Assembly (NCBI GenBank): GCA_035610835.1
Contig: CM069443.1
Coordinates: 61,140,480-61,204,479 of the forward strand
DNA: 64,000 nt
From: Ophiura sarsii
Taxonomy: Eukaryota > Echinodermata > Ophiuroidea > Amphilepidida > Ophiuridae
Reading direction: 5' to 3'
A program made the position numbers and the translations under genes. Under the pieces are notes generated by a model. The model did not search any database. It was given only the letters and a program-made list of their open reading frames with translations, and was not told the origin of the DNA. Positions within the stretch are counted from its first letter, which is position 1. Each line of letters opens with the position of its first letter. Shown here one piece after another: positions 23,451-35,045 of this stretch.

Positions 23451-23856
23451 CTATTTTAGCCATAGGTATTGAGTTTTTTCTGCACTATTTCCCATTTTAA
23501 ATTATGCGTTACTTGTATACAGAGGTATTACAGGTACTGTAAATGGTAAATCTGCGAAATATTTACGCTTGGCTTCAAAGCAAAAGTTACTTTTCATAAC
23601 GAATATTTCATCCGTGTTTTTATTTAAATCACAAATTTTTGCTAGTTTTGCTAAACATTTTGGATAAAGCAGTCATTCCGTTAAAAAACATATTAGACCT
23701 CTATCTGAAAGCCTCTCAGAGTACATTATCTCATAAACTATGACTGGAATATTGCCGTACAAAGCTCTCCCTAGTTGTCCCTCTTAAGTCTAAAGCCAAT
23801 AACAGTGTTCTGCCTGAACGCCACATTCCCCTACAATATTCTATTCCTCCCACACA
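23451..23856. other. Duplicon A body, non-coding (copy 2)
   Basis: Partner of about 11851-12252. Confidence 0.5.
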
Positions 23857-24459
23857 CCCTAACCCCACTAGACCATACAAAATCATCCAAAATAAAACTA
23901 TCTCCACGCGCGTGCTGCTGCATTGGCTCGATTACGTCACCTACCGCAGGCATATGTGGCCACGAAGTTTGTGGCCGCATGTGCGCTGGGGAGTTAGCTC
24001 AGTTGATAGGGGCACAGACTTGGGTGCGAATGGTTCCGGGATCGACTCCCGGGGGGTGCTCGGTGATTTTTCGGGTTAAAAAAATGGTACTTTTTCCCCC
24101 TCCCCCCGATACACGCCAAAACATAGCCGTGGAAGTTAGGGTTAATTAACACAATTTTTCAATGTTCCATAACCCTAACCCCACTAGACCATACAAAATC
24201 ATCCAAAATAAAACTATCTCCACGCGCGTGCTGCTGCATTGGCTCGATTACGTCACCTACCGCAGGCATATGTGGCCACGAAGTTTGTGGCCGCATGTGC
24301 GCTGGGGAGTTAGCTCAGTTGATAGGGGCACAGACTTGGGTGCGAATGGTCCCGGGATCGACTCCCGGGGGGTGCTCGGTGATTTTTCGGGTTTAAAAAA
24401 TGGTACTTTTCCCCCCTCCCCCGGATACACGCAAAAACATAGCCGTGGGAGTTAGGGTT
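23857..24459 (+). mobile_element. Two tandem tRNA-derived SINE copies with CCCTAA/TTAGGG-like ends
   Basis: Two ~287-bp units (23857-24143 and 24171-24459) are nearly identical. Each begins CCCTAACCCCACTAGACCAT and ends GTTAGGGTTAA. Each holds a tRNA-like block (about 23988-24055 and 24304-24373) with an A-box region GTTAGCTCAGTTGATAGGGG and a B-box region GGGATCGACTCCC at correct spacing. The insertion is absent from copy 1 near 12252 (CCCACACCTCAAGAG). The frames at 23775-24149 and 24162-24455 are the SINE units read through. The tRNA fold was not computed. Confidence 0.85.
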
Positions 24460-24706
24460 AAGGGTTTTTTTTTATAACGCTAACCTACTAACCTCATTCT
24501 AACACATCATTCAAGATAATTTGGAAGATTGAGTGTGAGAAGGCCCTATCCCCATCTATCTCCAAAAGCTGCCAGGTGTACTATAAAGATAAGTCTATCT
24601 GCTGAGCCGTTGATATTAACTGCTTACAACTGTGAGCAGCTATTGAAGATATGGATATGAATCTTGTGCACTTAAATCTAATGATGTCAAAGAACACTGA
24701 CAGTAA
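24460..24706. other. Duplicon A body, non-coding (copy 2)
   Basis: Partner of about 12262-12506. Confidence 0.5.
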
Positions 24707-25163
24707 TTCATACACTCTATGTAGTGTTGAACCAATCAGGAAGCAGGAATTACAAATACGCGGAGTGCATTGAAAGTGTCCACCTGCACTCCGCGTGTGC
24801 GCCGTTCAAATCACGCAGTGCGCGTTTTGTTTTGATTCGTTGTTCAAGATCGCGGTTTCGCCGATTTTCACTGCGGGTGTTAGCAAACTTGTTAAAAGTC
24901 TATTTAGTCGTTTTACATAGATCAAAATTATGCTTAAATTGTGAATATTTATTTGTATAGTGTCGTGTATGAATTAGGTCAATGCATGCGTATGTTTTGT
25001 TTCTCGAAAAATTAGAAAAATCAATGCACTTGCGCAAATGTTGATATGCTCACAATAGCACTCCCCCTTCGGGGTCGTGCCATTATTCACACATCAACAT
25101 CAGCGCGCGTGCATTGATTTGTCTAATTTCTCTCGAAACAAAACATACGCATTTATTGACCTA
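24707..25163. mobile_element. Composite insertion of two inverted-repeat elements
   Basis: Copy 1 (about 12490-12510) reads CAGTAATCATGG without this insert; TAA flanks both sides here. The first part (24707-24974) has ends TTCATACAC and GTGTATGAA. The second (24975-25163) has longer arms, TAGGTCAATGCATGCGTATG and CATACGCATTTATTGACCTA, extending past AAACAAAAC. The frame at 24724-24960 lies inside the first part and shows no known domain. Confidence 0.75.
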
Positions 25164-25760
25164 TAATCATGGTATATGCCATGCATTATAGTGCATTTGT
25201 AAAGTCACAATCGATCATAAAGGCAACCATTGGATATAAGCCCCTCTTGCTCTAAGCCACCAATTCGTGTATAGGATGATTCCACAATAGTGCCATAATC
25301 CTATGGGACTTTGTCACCATAATCCCCGGTTTGTTGGTAAAATCTTTTTTCCGGGAGTTCGTTGACCACATAATAGGGAGAGAAATCCTTTGGACAAATA
25401 GTTTGGAGATGATTTATATCTTTTAATATCATTATATGTTTGATATAGATTACGTAAAGTGTAGAATAACAGCTCTTCACTATATTCTCTAGATGATTGC
25501 TGTTTTTTCAATCGCAACAATCCAGACAATTTATTATTGTGTTATCTACTATTTGTTTCAATTTTTCTTTTTGATAGCAAAACAACATGTTTTTATAGAC
25601 AAATGACATAAATATATTTTATGATTTAGTTTATCACACGAATTCATATATTGCATTTCAAAATTGACCAATGCGTTCTACAATATATATACACAAATAA
25701 TGCAACGTCTAAGGCAACAGCAAAGTCAGCACCAATTAAATAATGAACAAACATTTTCTC
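25164..25760. other. Duplicon A body, non-coding (copy 2)
   Basis: Partner of about 12508-13084. Confidence 0.5.
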
Positions 25761-25875
25761 AAAACACTAGTAACTCTTAGAAGGCAATGCATATTAAGTG
25801 CCTTGCCCAAAGATACAAACTCGTTGGTAGTTGCGGGGCTCGAATTCGTAACCTGCTGTTTATCATGTTTATGAG
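25761..25875 (-). mobile_element. tRNA-derived SINE, 5' truncated (copy 2)
   Basis: Same SINE as 13085-13221. It keeps the B-box region (GGGGCTCGAATTCG on the plus strand) and the ATTGCCTTC tail side. The A-box half seen in copy 1 at 13200-13219 is deleted. Confidence 0.72.
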
Positions 25876-27246
25876 TATGAGTAGTTCTAAGGACCCAAAT
25901 CCCGTAATCATCGTATTTGTGAGAGACAATCAATCATGCAATAGTTTTATACAGTATATATATTTGCCTTCCCTGACTTGCGGTGAGGTCTTACAGCATC
26001 ACTTCATTGCCTCTGGGGATATATTCCCGGTGTTTTGTTTCTCAGCGATTGGAAATGAACTGCACATCTATAGCAGTTGATGATAACTTATGTCATAACT
26101 GTTAATCTAAATTGTCGTGCGATTCTTTCTTCGACTACAACAACTGTTATTAATGCAATATATGTTGTCGAAAGGACTCTTTTGTTGATGACATGGAATA
26201 GTTTAACCCTCGTGCTACTAAGGGGGGGAGGGGGGGGGGGTTCCGTTGGCACCATGATGCAACAGAATGTGACCTAGAGCATCTAAGTAATCTGTTTTAC
26301 ATCCTTTGATCTCATTTTGAAGGGAAATAATATTGAGGGTATGAGGGTACCACCTTACTCGGGGGGTAGGGCAAGCCGTCAAAGTCTGAGGGTAGGCGGA
26401 ATGGTTGCTACCTTAACATATGTGAAATCGCCATTTTGAAAAGCATCATAAAACTATAGTCCTGAGTCTTATAGTGTATGTTAGAAACATCATTTCCTTT
26501 TATTATAATCAAAAAACCTGGTAAAATTCCGACGCTCTCAACTTTGTTTGCGAACATTTTTAGTTTTGGCCTATATTTCACTGTACAACGGGCATTTTGA
26601 GGTCGAACATTTCGGTGAAGTCAATGTCACGTCATGCGTGGGATGTTTGTACTTTATTGTTTTGATATGTATGAAAAGAAGAGATGTCTTGCTATACCAT
26701 GGTACCAAATAAGCATACTCTGCATCTCTGTTTGGGTTTAATTAATGGATGGAAATCACCCCCACCCCTGTTTGTAAACCGTGTTTCATAAAAGGCTCAC
26801 TATAGGACGAGAGCTTATCCGTATAGCACGCGTGACAAATCACATTAATGGTCTAGTTAGGCTTTGAAAGCCAATTAAAATGGTAATATAATATGATCTA
26901 TTATTATACTGCACATTGTCAATGATATGACTATATATTGTACGGTATAACGTTACTTGTTTTTGTTTTTGCATATAAATATTTCAGTGTCACGGTCTAA
27001 ATACTGTAGCACTTTTTATTTACGGTATGTTCCGATGCATGGACTACGTGTGTTGGATGCCTTGCGGCCTTTAAACATCGAGGTATTCGTTATAATCACA
27101 AGTGTATAAAGGAGATCAACGTTTAAAGACGCAAATTAATTTAACCCCTATTTGATCATGAGACCTTCCTTAAAGACAGTGACAACATTCCGATTTACCT
27201 AGGGTTCATGTTTAAAGGGTCAGTGTCAGGATGAGTGTTATTTCTA
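25876..27246. other. Duplicon A body to the end of copy 2, with a ~195-bp insertion
   Basis: Partner of 13222-14378. A G-rich run (AGGGGGGGAGGGGGGGGGGG) lies at about 26220-26240 and is missing from copy 1. An insertion at about 26476-26672 has no clear inverted ends. Confidence 0.55.
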
Positions 27247-27268
27247 GGGTATCTCTGGGTTACAACCG

Positions 27269-27328
27269 CTCTTGCTTTAGTGATTTTAATCACTAAAGCA
27301 AGAGTGGAAAGTGTTCAACACTTTCCAC
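27269..27328. repeat. Two adjacent perfect hairpins
   Basis: CTCTTGCTTTAGTGATT (27269-27285) pairs perfectly with 27288-27304 across a 2-nt loop. GTGGAAAGTGTT (27304-27315) pairs perfectly with AACACTTTCCAC (27317-27328). They sit between the end of copy 2 and the start of the third partial copy of duplicon A. Confidence 0.92.
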
Positions 27329-27332
27329 GCGG

Positions 27333-28016
27333 CAGTCGTCTGCAGACGACCTTCCAAAAAAATTACAACATGTTTCAAATATGTCAATATTAATGAATAG
27401 CATTACTACTATATTTGGAATCACCATGAGAAATCCATTGAAGTAAGTTAAGGTGCTGGATTATATGAGGGTTTCGAAAGCTTTATCAATAATTCAAACT
27501 CGTCAAAACCCCAATGTTTGAGAAGTAACTCACTTCTTTCCATACAACCCGTTCTTAATTATAAACCTTTAGTTGCACTTAGAACGCTTGGAATCAGAAA
27601 CAAAGACAGTATTAAGAATAATATCCCCGTAATACGCATATGGCATATTTAAGTCTTTGGTGACGCATGAGCATGATGAGCAAAGGTAACTGAGAACCCC
27701 TGAATTAAATATGCAGGAACACGTATTTAGGTTTTCCGAAGTCTTGTTTTCTATGTGCATGGTTGTCCTCATTGGTATGGTTATCCTAGACTGTATCCTT
27801 CACGTCTTCACTATTTACACACGAGGGTGCTCAGTATGTGAAGACTGAAATATATAAGATACAGTACCAAAAGTGTGCGCTGATAAACTTGTGATTAACA
27901 TGAGCTTATTCACGCACCATCACTCCACATTGCGCCGCTAATTCACGCACCATCACGCCACAGTGCGCCGGTAGTTTCACCCGGCGTTGTAAACCGCGTG
28001 ACGCGATAGGGCGCAT
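27333..28016. repeat. Duplicon A, partial third copy
   Basis: It aligns with 4864-6073 from TCGTCTGCAGACGACCTT onward. It lacks the ~415-bp MITE (4916-5331) and has small indels. Divergence from copies 1 and 2 is visibly higher than theirs from each other. It stops at the GACGCGATAGGGCGCAT block. Confidence 0.85.
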
Positions 28017-29888
28017 TATTCGCAAGCAAACGTAATCCAAGGGTACGCACGCGATACCGGCTACGCCCGCACACAGTTTTGGCCGAACGCACGCGTCACG
28101 CAGGCTGCACAATGCGCTTGTTGCCTTTATGGGCGCCCGCGTCCTTCTGTACTCATTTGCCGCTGTAATGATGCTTCGCTCATTTGGAACTGATCAAACT
28201 ATTGTGGTGTCATGTTATCTTGGCAAAATGTGACACGATTTAATAACAATAGCACAAATTGTGTATAGCCATTCGATTTCGCTCACCATTATAACAGTTT
28301 AAAAACGAGCTAAAATCACCAATTTGTTCTTTTAATATGTGCTTTGCCACAAATTCCGTTTCAGTTCCGTTTATCTTTGATTTTGTGTTATCGATTATCG
28401 ATTTTTAGTTCTTATTCTCAGTTTTCTTTACTCGAGCATTTTTGATGCAGTTTTCTTGATGATGTTTAATATCTCAACTCGACAATGAATCCAGTGTTAA
28501 AGTAAATGGGTTCATGTAATTCTAGGCCAATTATACTTTCCGTCACACATAATATGTAAACAAGTTAACATAGCTTCATTTTTTGTAATAATTACTTATT
28601 AAATATGACATTTTCGACAAATAATACACCAACGAGAAAGAGATTGCTCCAGCTAATTTTACAACGAATTCAAAGCTGTTACTAAGCCATGGAGTATATA
28701 AATTATTGACCAAATTACCAGTCAGTACATACCATTAAGCATATTTAATACGATGATGGTTATTCTTATGTTACGCTGTTTCAGTTACGTCATATCGTGC
28801 AATGCGTTAAAATATTAGTGAATGTTATCGCGTGATTACAAAAATGCTTCAAATGAAATGATTAGAAAGACGGAGATTTGCCAATATTTGTATTTCTATT
28901 GGGTTAAAATAACGTGGATTTTCAAATACAAAATAGGCCTATCCGCATTTCGCCAGTTGTAATTTTGTAATACGATGCCGTTATTGCCTGTCTGGTGATA
29001 CATTTTTGCCTAATCGCCACCTTAGAATTAAAGGTTATTATGTAACTGAAAACAAAAGAAAGCAAACGAAATGAACTGGAAGTGTACCTAAACGTAGCAA
29101 AGTTATATCTCATTTACAAGTGTACAAAATGTAGATTTTAGGAATAACATTATCCGTATTTCAACTGGCGACTACTACACTGTCTTGTGATAAATCTTTG
29201 CAAAAACGCCACCTTAGAATTAGTCACTACGTATATAATAGAAAACAAAATAAAATAAACGAAATTAACTGGAAGAGTACCTAAACGTAGCCAAGTTGTA
29301 TAGCCAAGTGTACAAAATGTAGATTTTAGCAAAATTTCAGTTAGAGCCGTGTAATACAGATTGGTGTAATATTAAGAAGTAGCGCCCCCCCCCCCCCCAA
29401 TGTTTGCATTTGTCTTATGATTACAGGTTTGTTTTCTATAGTTGCTTTTATCATCATTGGGTCATTAGAAATGAGACATTTTATATCCTACTTGCAAATA
29501 TCCATAATCGCTTGCATTTTGAATCTATTTAATATGGTATATGCCTGTGAAGAATTTTTGCTCTTACATGGTTCAACTAACAACATCAATTGATTTTTCC
29601 TAGGTACTTGATTCTCAGGTCATTTTCTCAATGTGATAAACACTTTATGTGTACGTCATTATGTTCAAACAAAAAATGTATAATTTGTTTGTAGACCAAG
29701 ACAATTTTTGGATTACCAATTAACTAATAATTTTTGGCTCTTGGACTTTGTAACATTAATACTAATATGGTTATTTTTGCTGTTGCCACTCACGAATTCA
29801 CGAAAGCAGCCTTTATGCCCAGCATACTGTTGGTATTTATATTGTTTGTTCCTCTTCTGATGCTACCAGGCTTTTTGGGTCTCGATCT
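28017..29888. other. Unique non-coding stretch with a ~192-bp direct duplication
   Basis: CGCCACCTTAGAATTA occurs at 29015 and 29207. Surrounding sequence repeats for nearly 200 bp at about 28940-29135 and 29140-29330, including GTACCTAAACGTAGC and GTGTACAAAATGTAGATTTT. The frames at 28922-29113 and 29150-29332 are the two units on the minus strand. A 14-nt C-run lies at 29385-29398. Nothing else is recognised. Confidence 0.7.
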
Positions 29889-29934
29889 AAACGAGGCCCC
29901 CCGACTTTGGAATCAGCTCCCGGTCAGCATTTAG
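29889..29934 (+). pseudogene. Possible tiny remnant of a LINE reverse-transcriptase C-terminus
   Basis: The plus-strand reading EAPRLWNQLPVSI resembles the APRLWNxLP motif near the C-terminus of CR1/L2/Jockey-type LINE proteins. That motif also occurs in the longer fragment at 37985-38521 as APVLWNPLP. Only about 14 residues match, so chance is possible. Confidence 0.35.
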
Positions 29935-29935
29935 G

Positions 29936-31185
29936 CAAACGATATTCTAAAATAATATCTAATATAAAACGCCCTACGTTTACCGTATGTCACTATGTAT
30001 AACCACGGAGACAGACGATACGCCACTATGTAATACCACCGACGAAATTATCTCCCTGACATGTTTCAGAGATGTTGGCACCAGTTAAAAGTTAATCCTC
30101 CAATAACGTAATAGAGTGACTTTGCAACACTCGTCGTCAGCACAGGTAGTAGAGTCATAGTAACCCCTATCAATGCCTGCATGTTGTTGATATAAATCAA
30201 TTAAACCTATAAAACGTACTTGTAATCACAATGCTTCAACATTTCATAAGTAGTTACGTTAGAAGGTCACATTATTGTCAAGATTGTGTACATATGTTAT
30301 TTCCAATAAGTAACATTTGCGCGTCTTTCAGAAATTGACTGCATAGCGTTTTGTATCCGGTGACGGGTAATGAAACACCAACGATATCAACAAAATGGCA
30401 AGAAGCTGATCTGTGGAGCCTTAACGTCAGTCACCTCGAGCCAGAACAGGTAAAGACACGACATCACATGATTACCTATTGGAAACTTGAGATCGTAGCT
30501 GAAATTGGATAGATTACGACGTTTTGGGACCTCGGAACTAATTGCAGTACCACAGCACTCACTCCGGGACTCACGCATAGCTATTTCGTAATAGGCACGA
30601 ATCAAAACATGTCGTCAACATATCGTCAGCAGTAGTATAAGATTATGGAAGCTTGTAACAGATGGACATAAAATACAAATACCACGAACAAATATGATAG
30701 TGTTTAGTTGGCCTTAAAACAATAACCCCTGGTAAGAAATCAATACGAACTCGTGGATAGTTCAGCCTGTGGTAAAACAATCATGTTCCGAAGAGGCTTC
30801 CATATTCTCCTTGGGGCAAGATGGCATTATTCACCTTGTGAATCATAAAGCACAGTAGTGAAGGAAACGTACGCTGGAAAAATAACATTTCAAATAAAAG
30901 AAATACAAGTGCGCCCAATCACCAGATCACGAAAGTCAACTGTTACGTTCATTATGTCGTAATACATTAATAATATGAGATTCACAACTAGTAATTGACG
31001 TTGTTCTCTCCAGGGCCTAGTCCGAATATCACGACCCACCACATATTCTAACTTCCCTAAGTAGGTTGCAAATTAAATTCGACATAATATGCATTGACCT
31101 GGTACATATAATACCGCAGGGATACACAATTTGGATATAGATTCTGAGAATCAAACTGGTGCCACATTCTTCACGAAAAAAAGGA
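29936..31185. repeat. Inverted partial copy of duplicon A (about 6660-7960)
   Basis: In reverse complement it follows copy 1 closely, for example CCACCGACGAAATTATCTCC at 30038 against about 7851. The minus-strand readings at 30387-30605 and 31029-31232 mirror plus-strand readings in copies 1 and 2. At its right edge (31190-31480) the homology changes to the forward orientation of about 10196-10450 (CCAAATACTTATTTGAATG). Confidence 0.85.
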
Positions 31186-32231
31186 CTCGGCCACAGTGAC
31201 AGTTCCTGATTGTGGTGGCAAAGAATTAACAAAAACCAAATACTTATTTGAATGTCGTTATTTCCATATGACCATAAAATGCTGTCCGAGCCGGGGATGG
31301 AATAATTTGAAACGGGGTTTTATTGCACAAAGACAAAAACTGCTTTTTCTTAATCCTTACAGCTGTAAGTTTCTGTTTTAATACAATTGTAAATTTCTGT
31401 TAATACAATTGTAAATTTAGAAATCCCGTTTTATCCTAATTGAGGGCGCAGCCTTCAACACAACTCTTAGTATCCCTTTAATTAAAGGATAAGGGTTTAG
31501 CATATTGACTATTTGTCCAAAGAAATACAGTAAAACCTGCAGATGCTGAAACAAGACTATTTAAGAATAGGAATAACGCAATGTTCATTCAGCGCTGTTA
31601 TGGTTAGTTTTGCTTACAGTGGGAACAATCCGAATTCATAACACCTTTCAAGTTTGTTTACAAGTCTTTCATTGGGAATGGGAAACACAAGAAATTAGGA
31701 AGTTGACCGCTGAATGGATCATCTGACGGAGTTGGGCAAGAGAAACAATCTGTCAACTGAATTCTAGAGTGTCACTTTAGGATTTATTTCTTTGCATTAT
31801 ATGACTTTCGAGATATCCTCTTGTATCAGGTTTCTATTCCGGAAATAATAAACAAGAGAGCTATTGGCGGAATTCCAATAACTACATCGAAAATCAAAGG
31901 ACGTTTATGCCCTCTTTTGTTGCGCTACGATGTTGTTTGGCGGATGTATGGGCACTTGAGTGGCTTAAGGTGGAATTTCAAAGTTGCAAAAGCTCCTATT
32001 CACCCCAATTCCAGAAGGGAACTCACACAAGCATCATACACAGACAAAATCAAGACAAAAGACACCAATTTGATTTATGCCTCCCATCACTGACCCTTTT
32101 GTTTTGTTATTGACAATTAATATGCCTCCCATCTCTGACCCTTTTGTTTTGTTATTGACAATTAATGCTGATGTTCATCGCAATCGATTTATCCAACAAG
32201 CTACAAACAAAATAATTTAAAAAAAGGCGGG
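31186..32231. other. Mosaic of duplicon fragments
   Basis: 31190-31480 is a forward relative of 10196-10450. About 31505-31930 is a diverged relative of 39085-39480 and 53110-53850, with GTGGGAACAATCCGAATTCA in common. At 32078-32166 a 45-bp unit, TGCCTCCCATC...TTGACAATTAA, is present twice in tandem. Frames at 31821-32113 are not recognised as genes. Confidence 0.65.
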
Positions 32232-32469
32232 CAACATGAATTCATTTACGCCCTCAATGTCTTCAAATGGCGATAGGTAGGCATGCAGAACAGACTGAAA
32301 GGGTTTCATAATATTTTGATAGACCATATTTTGCCAATATCAACCCTCAGCACTCTCAATGGAAATGTAAATAAGATAAGGCGACGAAAAAACCCAACCT
32401 GTTTCTACGGGCAAACGAACCTCTCAGGTAGGGGTGGTCGGTCTGTCGTTTTTTGCTTAAGTTTTTTTC

Positions 32470-32800
32470 GGGAAAAGTGTTCTGTAGGTCCCAGATTCTG
32501 GACTGTACTAGTATCGTACGATACTGGAACACCATGGTATCGATCAATACGGGTACAAATGTTCCAGTATCTGGCGATACTGAAACATAAATATGTTCCA
32601 GTATCGTTCAATACTGGGACAATCTCACTGGTATCACGTGAACCAGTATCGCTCGATACTGGAACACAGTTTGGTGTTCCAATATCGACCGATTCTGGAA
32701 AATTAAAATCGAACCAGTATCGACCGATACTGGCAATTGTTATGTTCCATTATTGCACGATATTGGTATACCAGTATCTGGACCTAAAGAACACTTTTCC
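32470..32800. mobile_element. Pal element copy 1: palindrome-array MITE
   Basis: Inverted ends are GGAAAAGTGTTCTGTAGGTC at the left and GACCTAAAGAACACTTTTCC at the right. Between them is a row of ~20-bp palindromes of the form CCAGTATCGNNCGATACTGG, spaced mostly ~34 bp apart and variously decayed. The 179-residue frame over 32283-32822 and the minus frames inside are translations of this array, not proteins. Confidence 0.9.
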
Positions 32801-33621
32801 GTTTTTTCACCACAAACAGTAGCGCAGCTATAGTTTAATCAGTTCCAAATTGGCGAGACATATTTGGTTTTCATTTCTTCGCGCGCCTAAATAACGTGGA
32901 TGTCCCCAACCAGCGCCACTGTCGGAAAATGTTAATGATTTTTGAGCAATTTTCGTAATTTTCAAAAATGTTTAAAAAAAAAGAATCAACAACAACAACA
33001 TTAAATATTTCGACGACAAAAAAAATCAAATATTTCAACAACAGCAACAAAAATGATAAACAAACAATTTAAAAAAAAAATCAAACATAATTTGTTGTTG
33101 TTGTAAAATTCGAAAACAGGAAAACAATAGGGTTTATCAATTTATCAATATTAACCAAGGGTTTTATATTTGATAGGCCTAGTAGTAATAAGACTGAGGT
33201 GGTACATATGTTAAATAAAACACATTTGGATCAAACGGGTTTGATGCCAACGCTTCCGGAGATTGTTGTAACTCCTGATCCACAAAAACGTCTTTGAAAA
33301 GATGTCAACCAGAAAGCGCCAGGGGCGCTTACGACGTGACTATTCTCTTTAATTCATACCTGCTACGTTTACACATCAGTTTGACTTATCCATTGATTTC
33401 GGGATTGAAACTTCTGAGAGCGATAACCGTCCTAGAATTTCAAACAGAGCATGCAATAAAAATTCTTTTAATCCTACGAATGTTTTGCCCTAGGAGATAA
33501 GTGCCATTAATCATAGTGTTGCCTAAAGAAGGTATGACAAGCCTACCTTAAGTAATAAATTATACCGATTAAAAAAAATGGGGTAAAAGTATCAGAATCA
33601 GCTCCTTTTCCTATAAATATA
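32801..33621. other. Duplicon C conserved block, non-coding
   Basis: Repeated at about 48499-49180 and 62743-63560. It contains an A-rich, CAACAA-rich stretch at 32990-33110. A diverged extra relative of 33246-33490 lies at about 57755-57990. Confidence 0.65.
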
Positions 33622-35045
33622 CGAGGGGCGTTCAATAAATACCCGCAACCATTGTTTTTCTCCACTCATGCGCGACGTATGCCAACTAGAATTAGGGTAA
33701 TTTGAAATATAGGTCTTTATCTTTCCTCGCTATGCATGAAGGAACAATATCGTTTGTGGTATTACGTAATGTTACATGCGTACAATCAATACTCTCTGGA
33801 CACTGCATGAAAAATAGCTGATCAGGGCGGAGAATATTTGCATCGATGCATGGAATAAGTTGCCGTTTAAAACAGTGATAGACCAGTACTATGTGCTCAA
33901 CATTACTTATTTTCAGATGCAAATTATGGAGAAAAACACTTATTATGTAACATTAAAACGGCATCTTCTTGTCATAGCTTAAAAGAAATTCTTTAATGAA
34001 TAAACAGTCAAGGTCAAGGTATCCAACCGCAAGATTGGGCTTAAACCTCTTGTTCCTCATTGTTACATGTTATAGATTTAAACGGGAGATTATAAAGACA
34101 ATATCTGAAACCGTATACAATGAAGCTCTTTTTACCCAATTTGAGTAAATTCACTATACTGACCATAACATTAGGCAATCTCTATGTTTTGTTCAATATT
34201 ATAATAATTTGGTCCTGAAGAAGTCAGAGCTAATCCTGACGAAAGCTTAACAGATTAAAACTCGTCCGACGGCGAACCCGTTAAACTTTTAACTTATACA
34301 TTAAATTGAATTGTATTTTCAAATAAATGTTTACATTTTTAAACTTTGTATATGTATTGAAGTTCACCACAGTTCTTGTTTTCTTAAATTCAATTCCTTA
34401 TCTGTAACTTTTACGTTGGTTGCAGTGATTGTTTAACATTTCTGCTCATTATGAGCGCTTTCTGACCACCATGCGTTCTACGCATGCGCAGATTTTTATT
34501 CCAAGTTCAACAATCCTCGATGTATTTATTGATACCCTGTCATCTATACAATAACGAATCATGCATTTGCTGTGGTATTTCAGGAAATCCCAATTGTTTG
34601 CTATAACTATCATTTTCATTTCTTTGGATTTTCGGCATTTTGGGGCTCACTGTCAAAGCCTAATGTTGACCAAGAAGATGCAGTGTATTTCCGAAAATTG
34701 TCTTTGAGAGAACCTCTCCATTTAGGACCTCGATTGAACATTGTCTCTGGTTTCCCGATGCAAAATGTTAGACTTGCACACTTATCCGGAACAAAGTTCT
34801 GCTCATTTCAATACACGTGCTATCAAGCTAATTCAAAATTCCTGCCAAAGTGGCATGTTTTTCTCTGTCCAAATATGGGTTATTTTATGCTAATGCTATT
34901 ATGTAATTATGAATAATCAGTAAATCCAGATTGTGTTAAATGATAGATTAAGGTTCATACTTTATAATGTACCCACTTAGATTTCACAGAATCACTCAGG
35001 TGTGGAGAACAACAATGGTTGCGGGTATTTATTGAATGCCCCTCG
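33622..35045. mobile_element. 1,424-bp mariner-like element, non-autonomous
   Basis: The left end CGAGGGGCGTTCAATAAATA continues CCCGCAACC, and the right end is its inverse, ending AATGCCCCTCG. TA flanks both sides (33620-33621 and 35046-35047). Copies 2 and 3 of duplicon C (about 49185 and 63550) carry the uninterrupted site. CGAGGGG-type ends and TA duplication are typical of mariner. The length is near that of a full element, but no D,D(34)D transposase frame is visible. Its longest frame (34572-34916, 114 residues) is unrecognised. A hammerhead-like string lies at 34212-34250. Confidence 0.9.

Larger units (their letters stand above)
14379..27246. repeat. Duplicon A, copy 2
   Basis: Co-linear repeat of 3047-14378. 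It is longer because of insertions at 17291-18062, 23857-24459, 24707-25163 and about 26476-26672. The last shared bases are TTTCTA at 27241-27246. Confidence 0.93.

Noticed and set aside
24171..24182. Telomere-like AACCCTAACCCC as a telomeric tract
   Set aside because: Only one to two repeat units occur at SINE ends; there is no (TTAGGG)n array.
23988..24373. Two tRNA-like blocks as functional tRNA genes
   Set aside because: They sit within repeated SINE units, and the anticodon arm region does not read as a clean tRNA. Folding was not computed.
32283..32822. 179-residue frame rich in YRPIL / SxDTGT repeats
   Set aside because: It is the translation of the palindrome array of the Pal element. 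The same text appears in several frames and on both strands.
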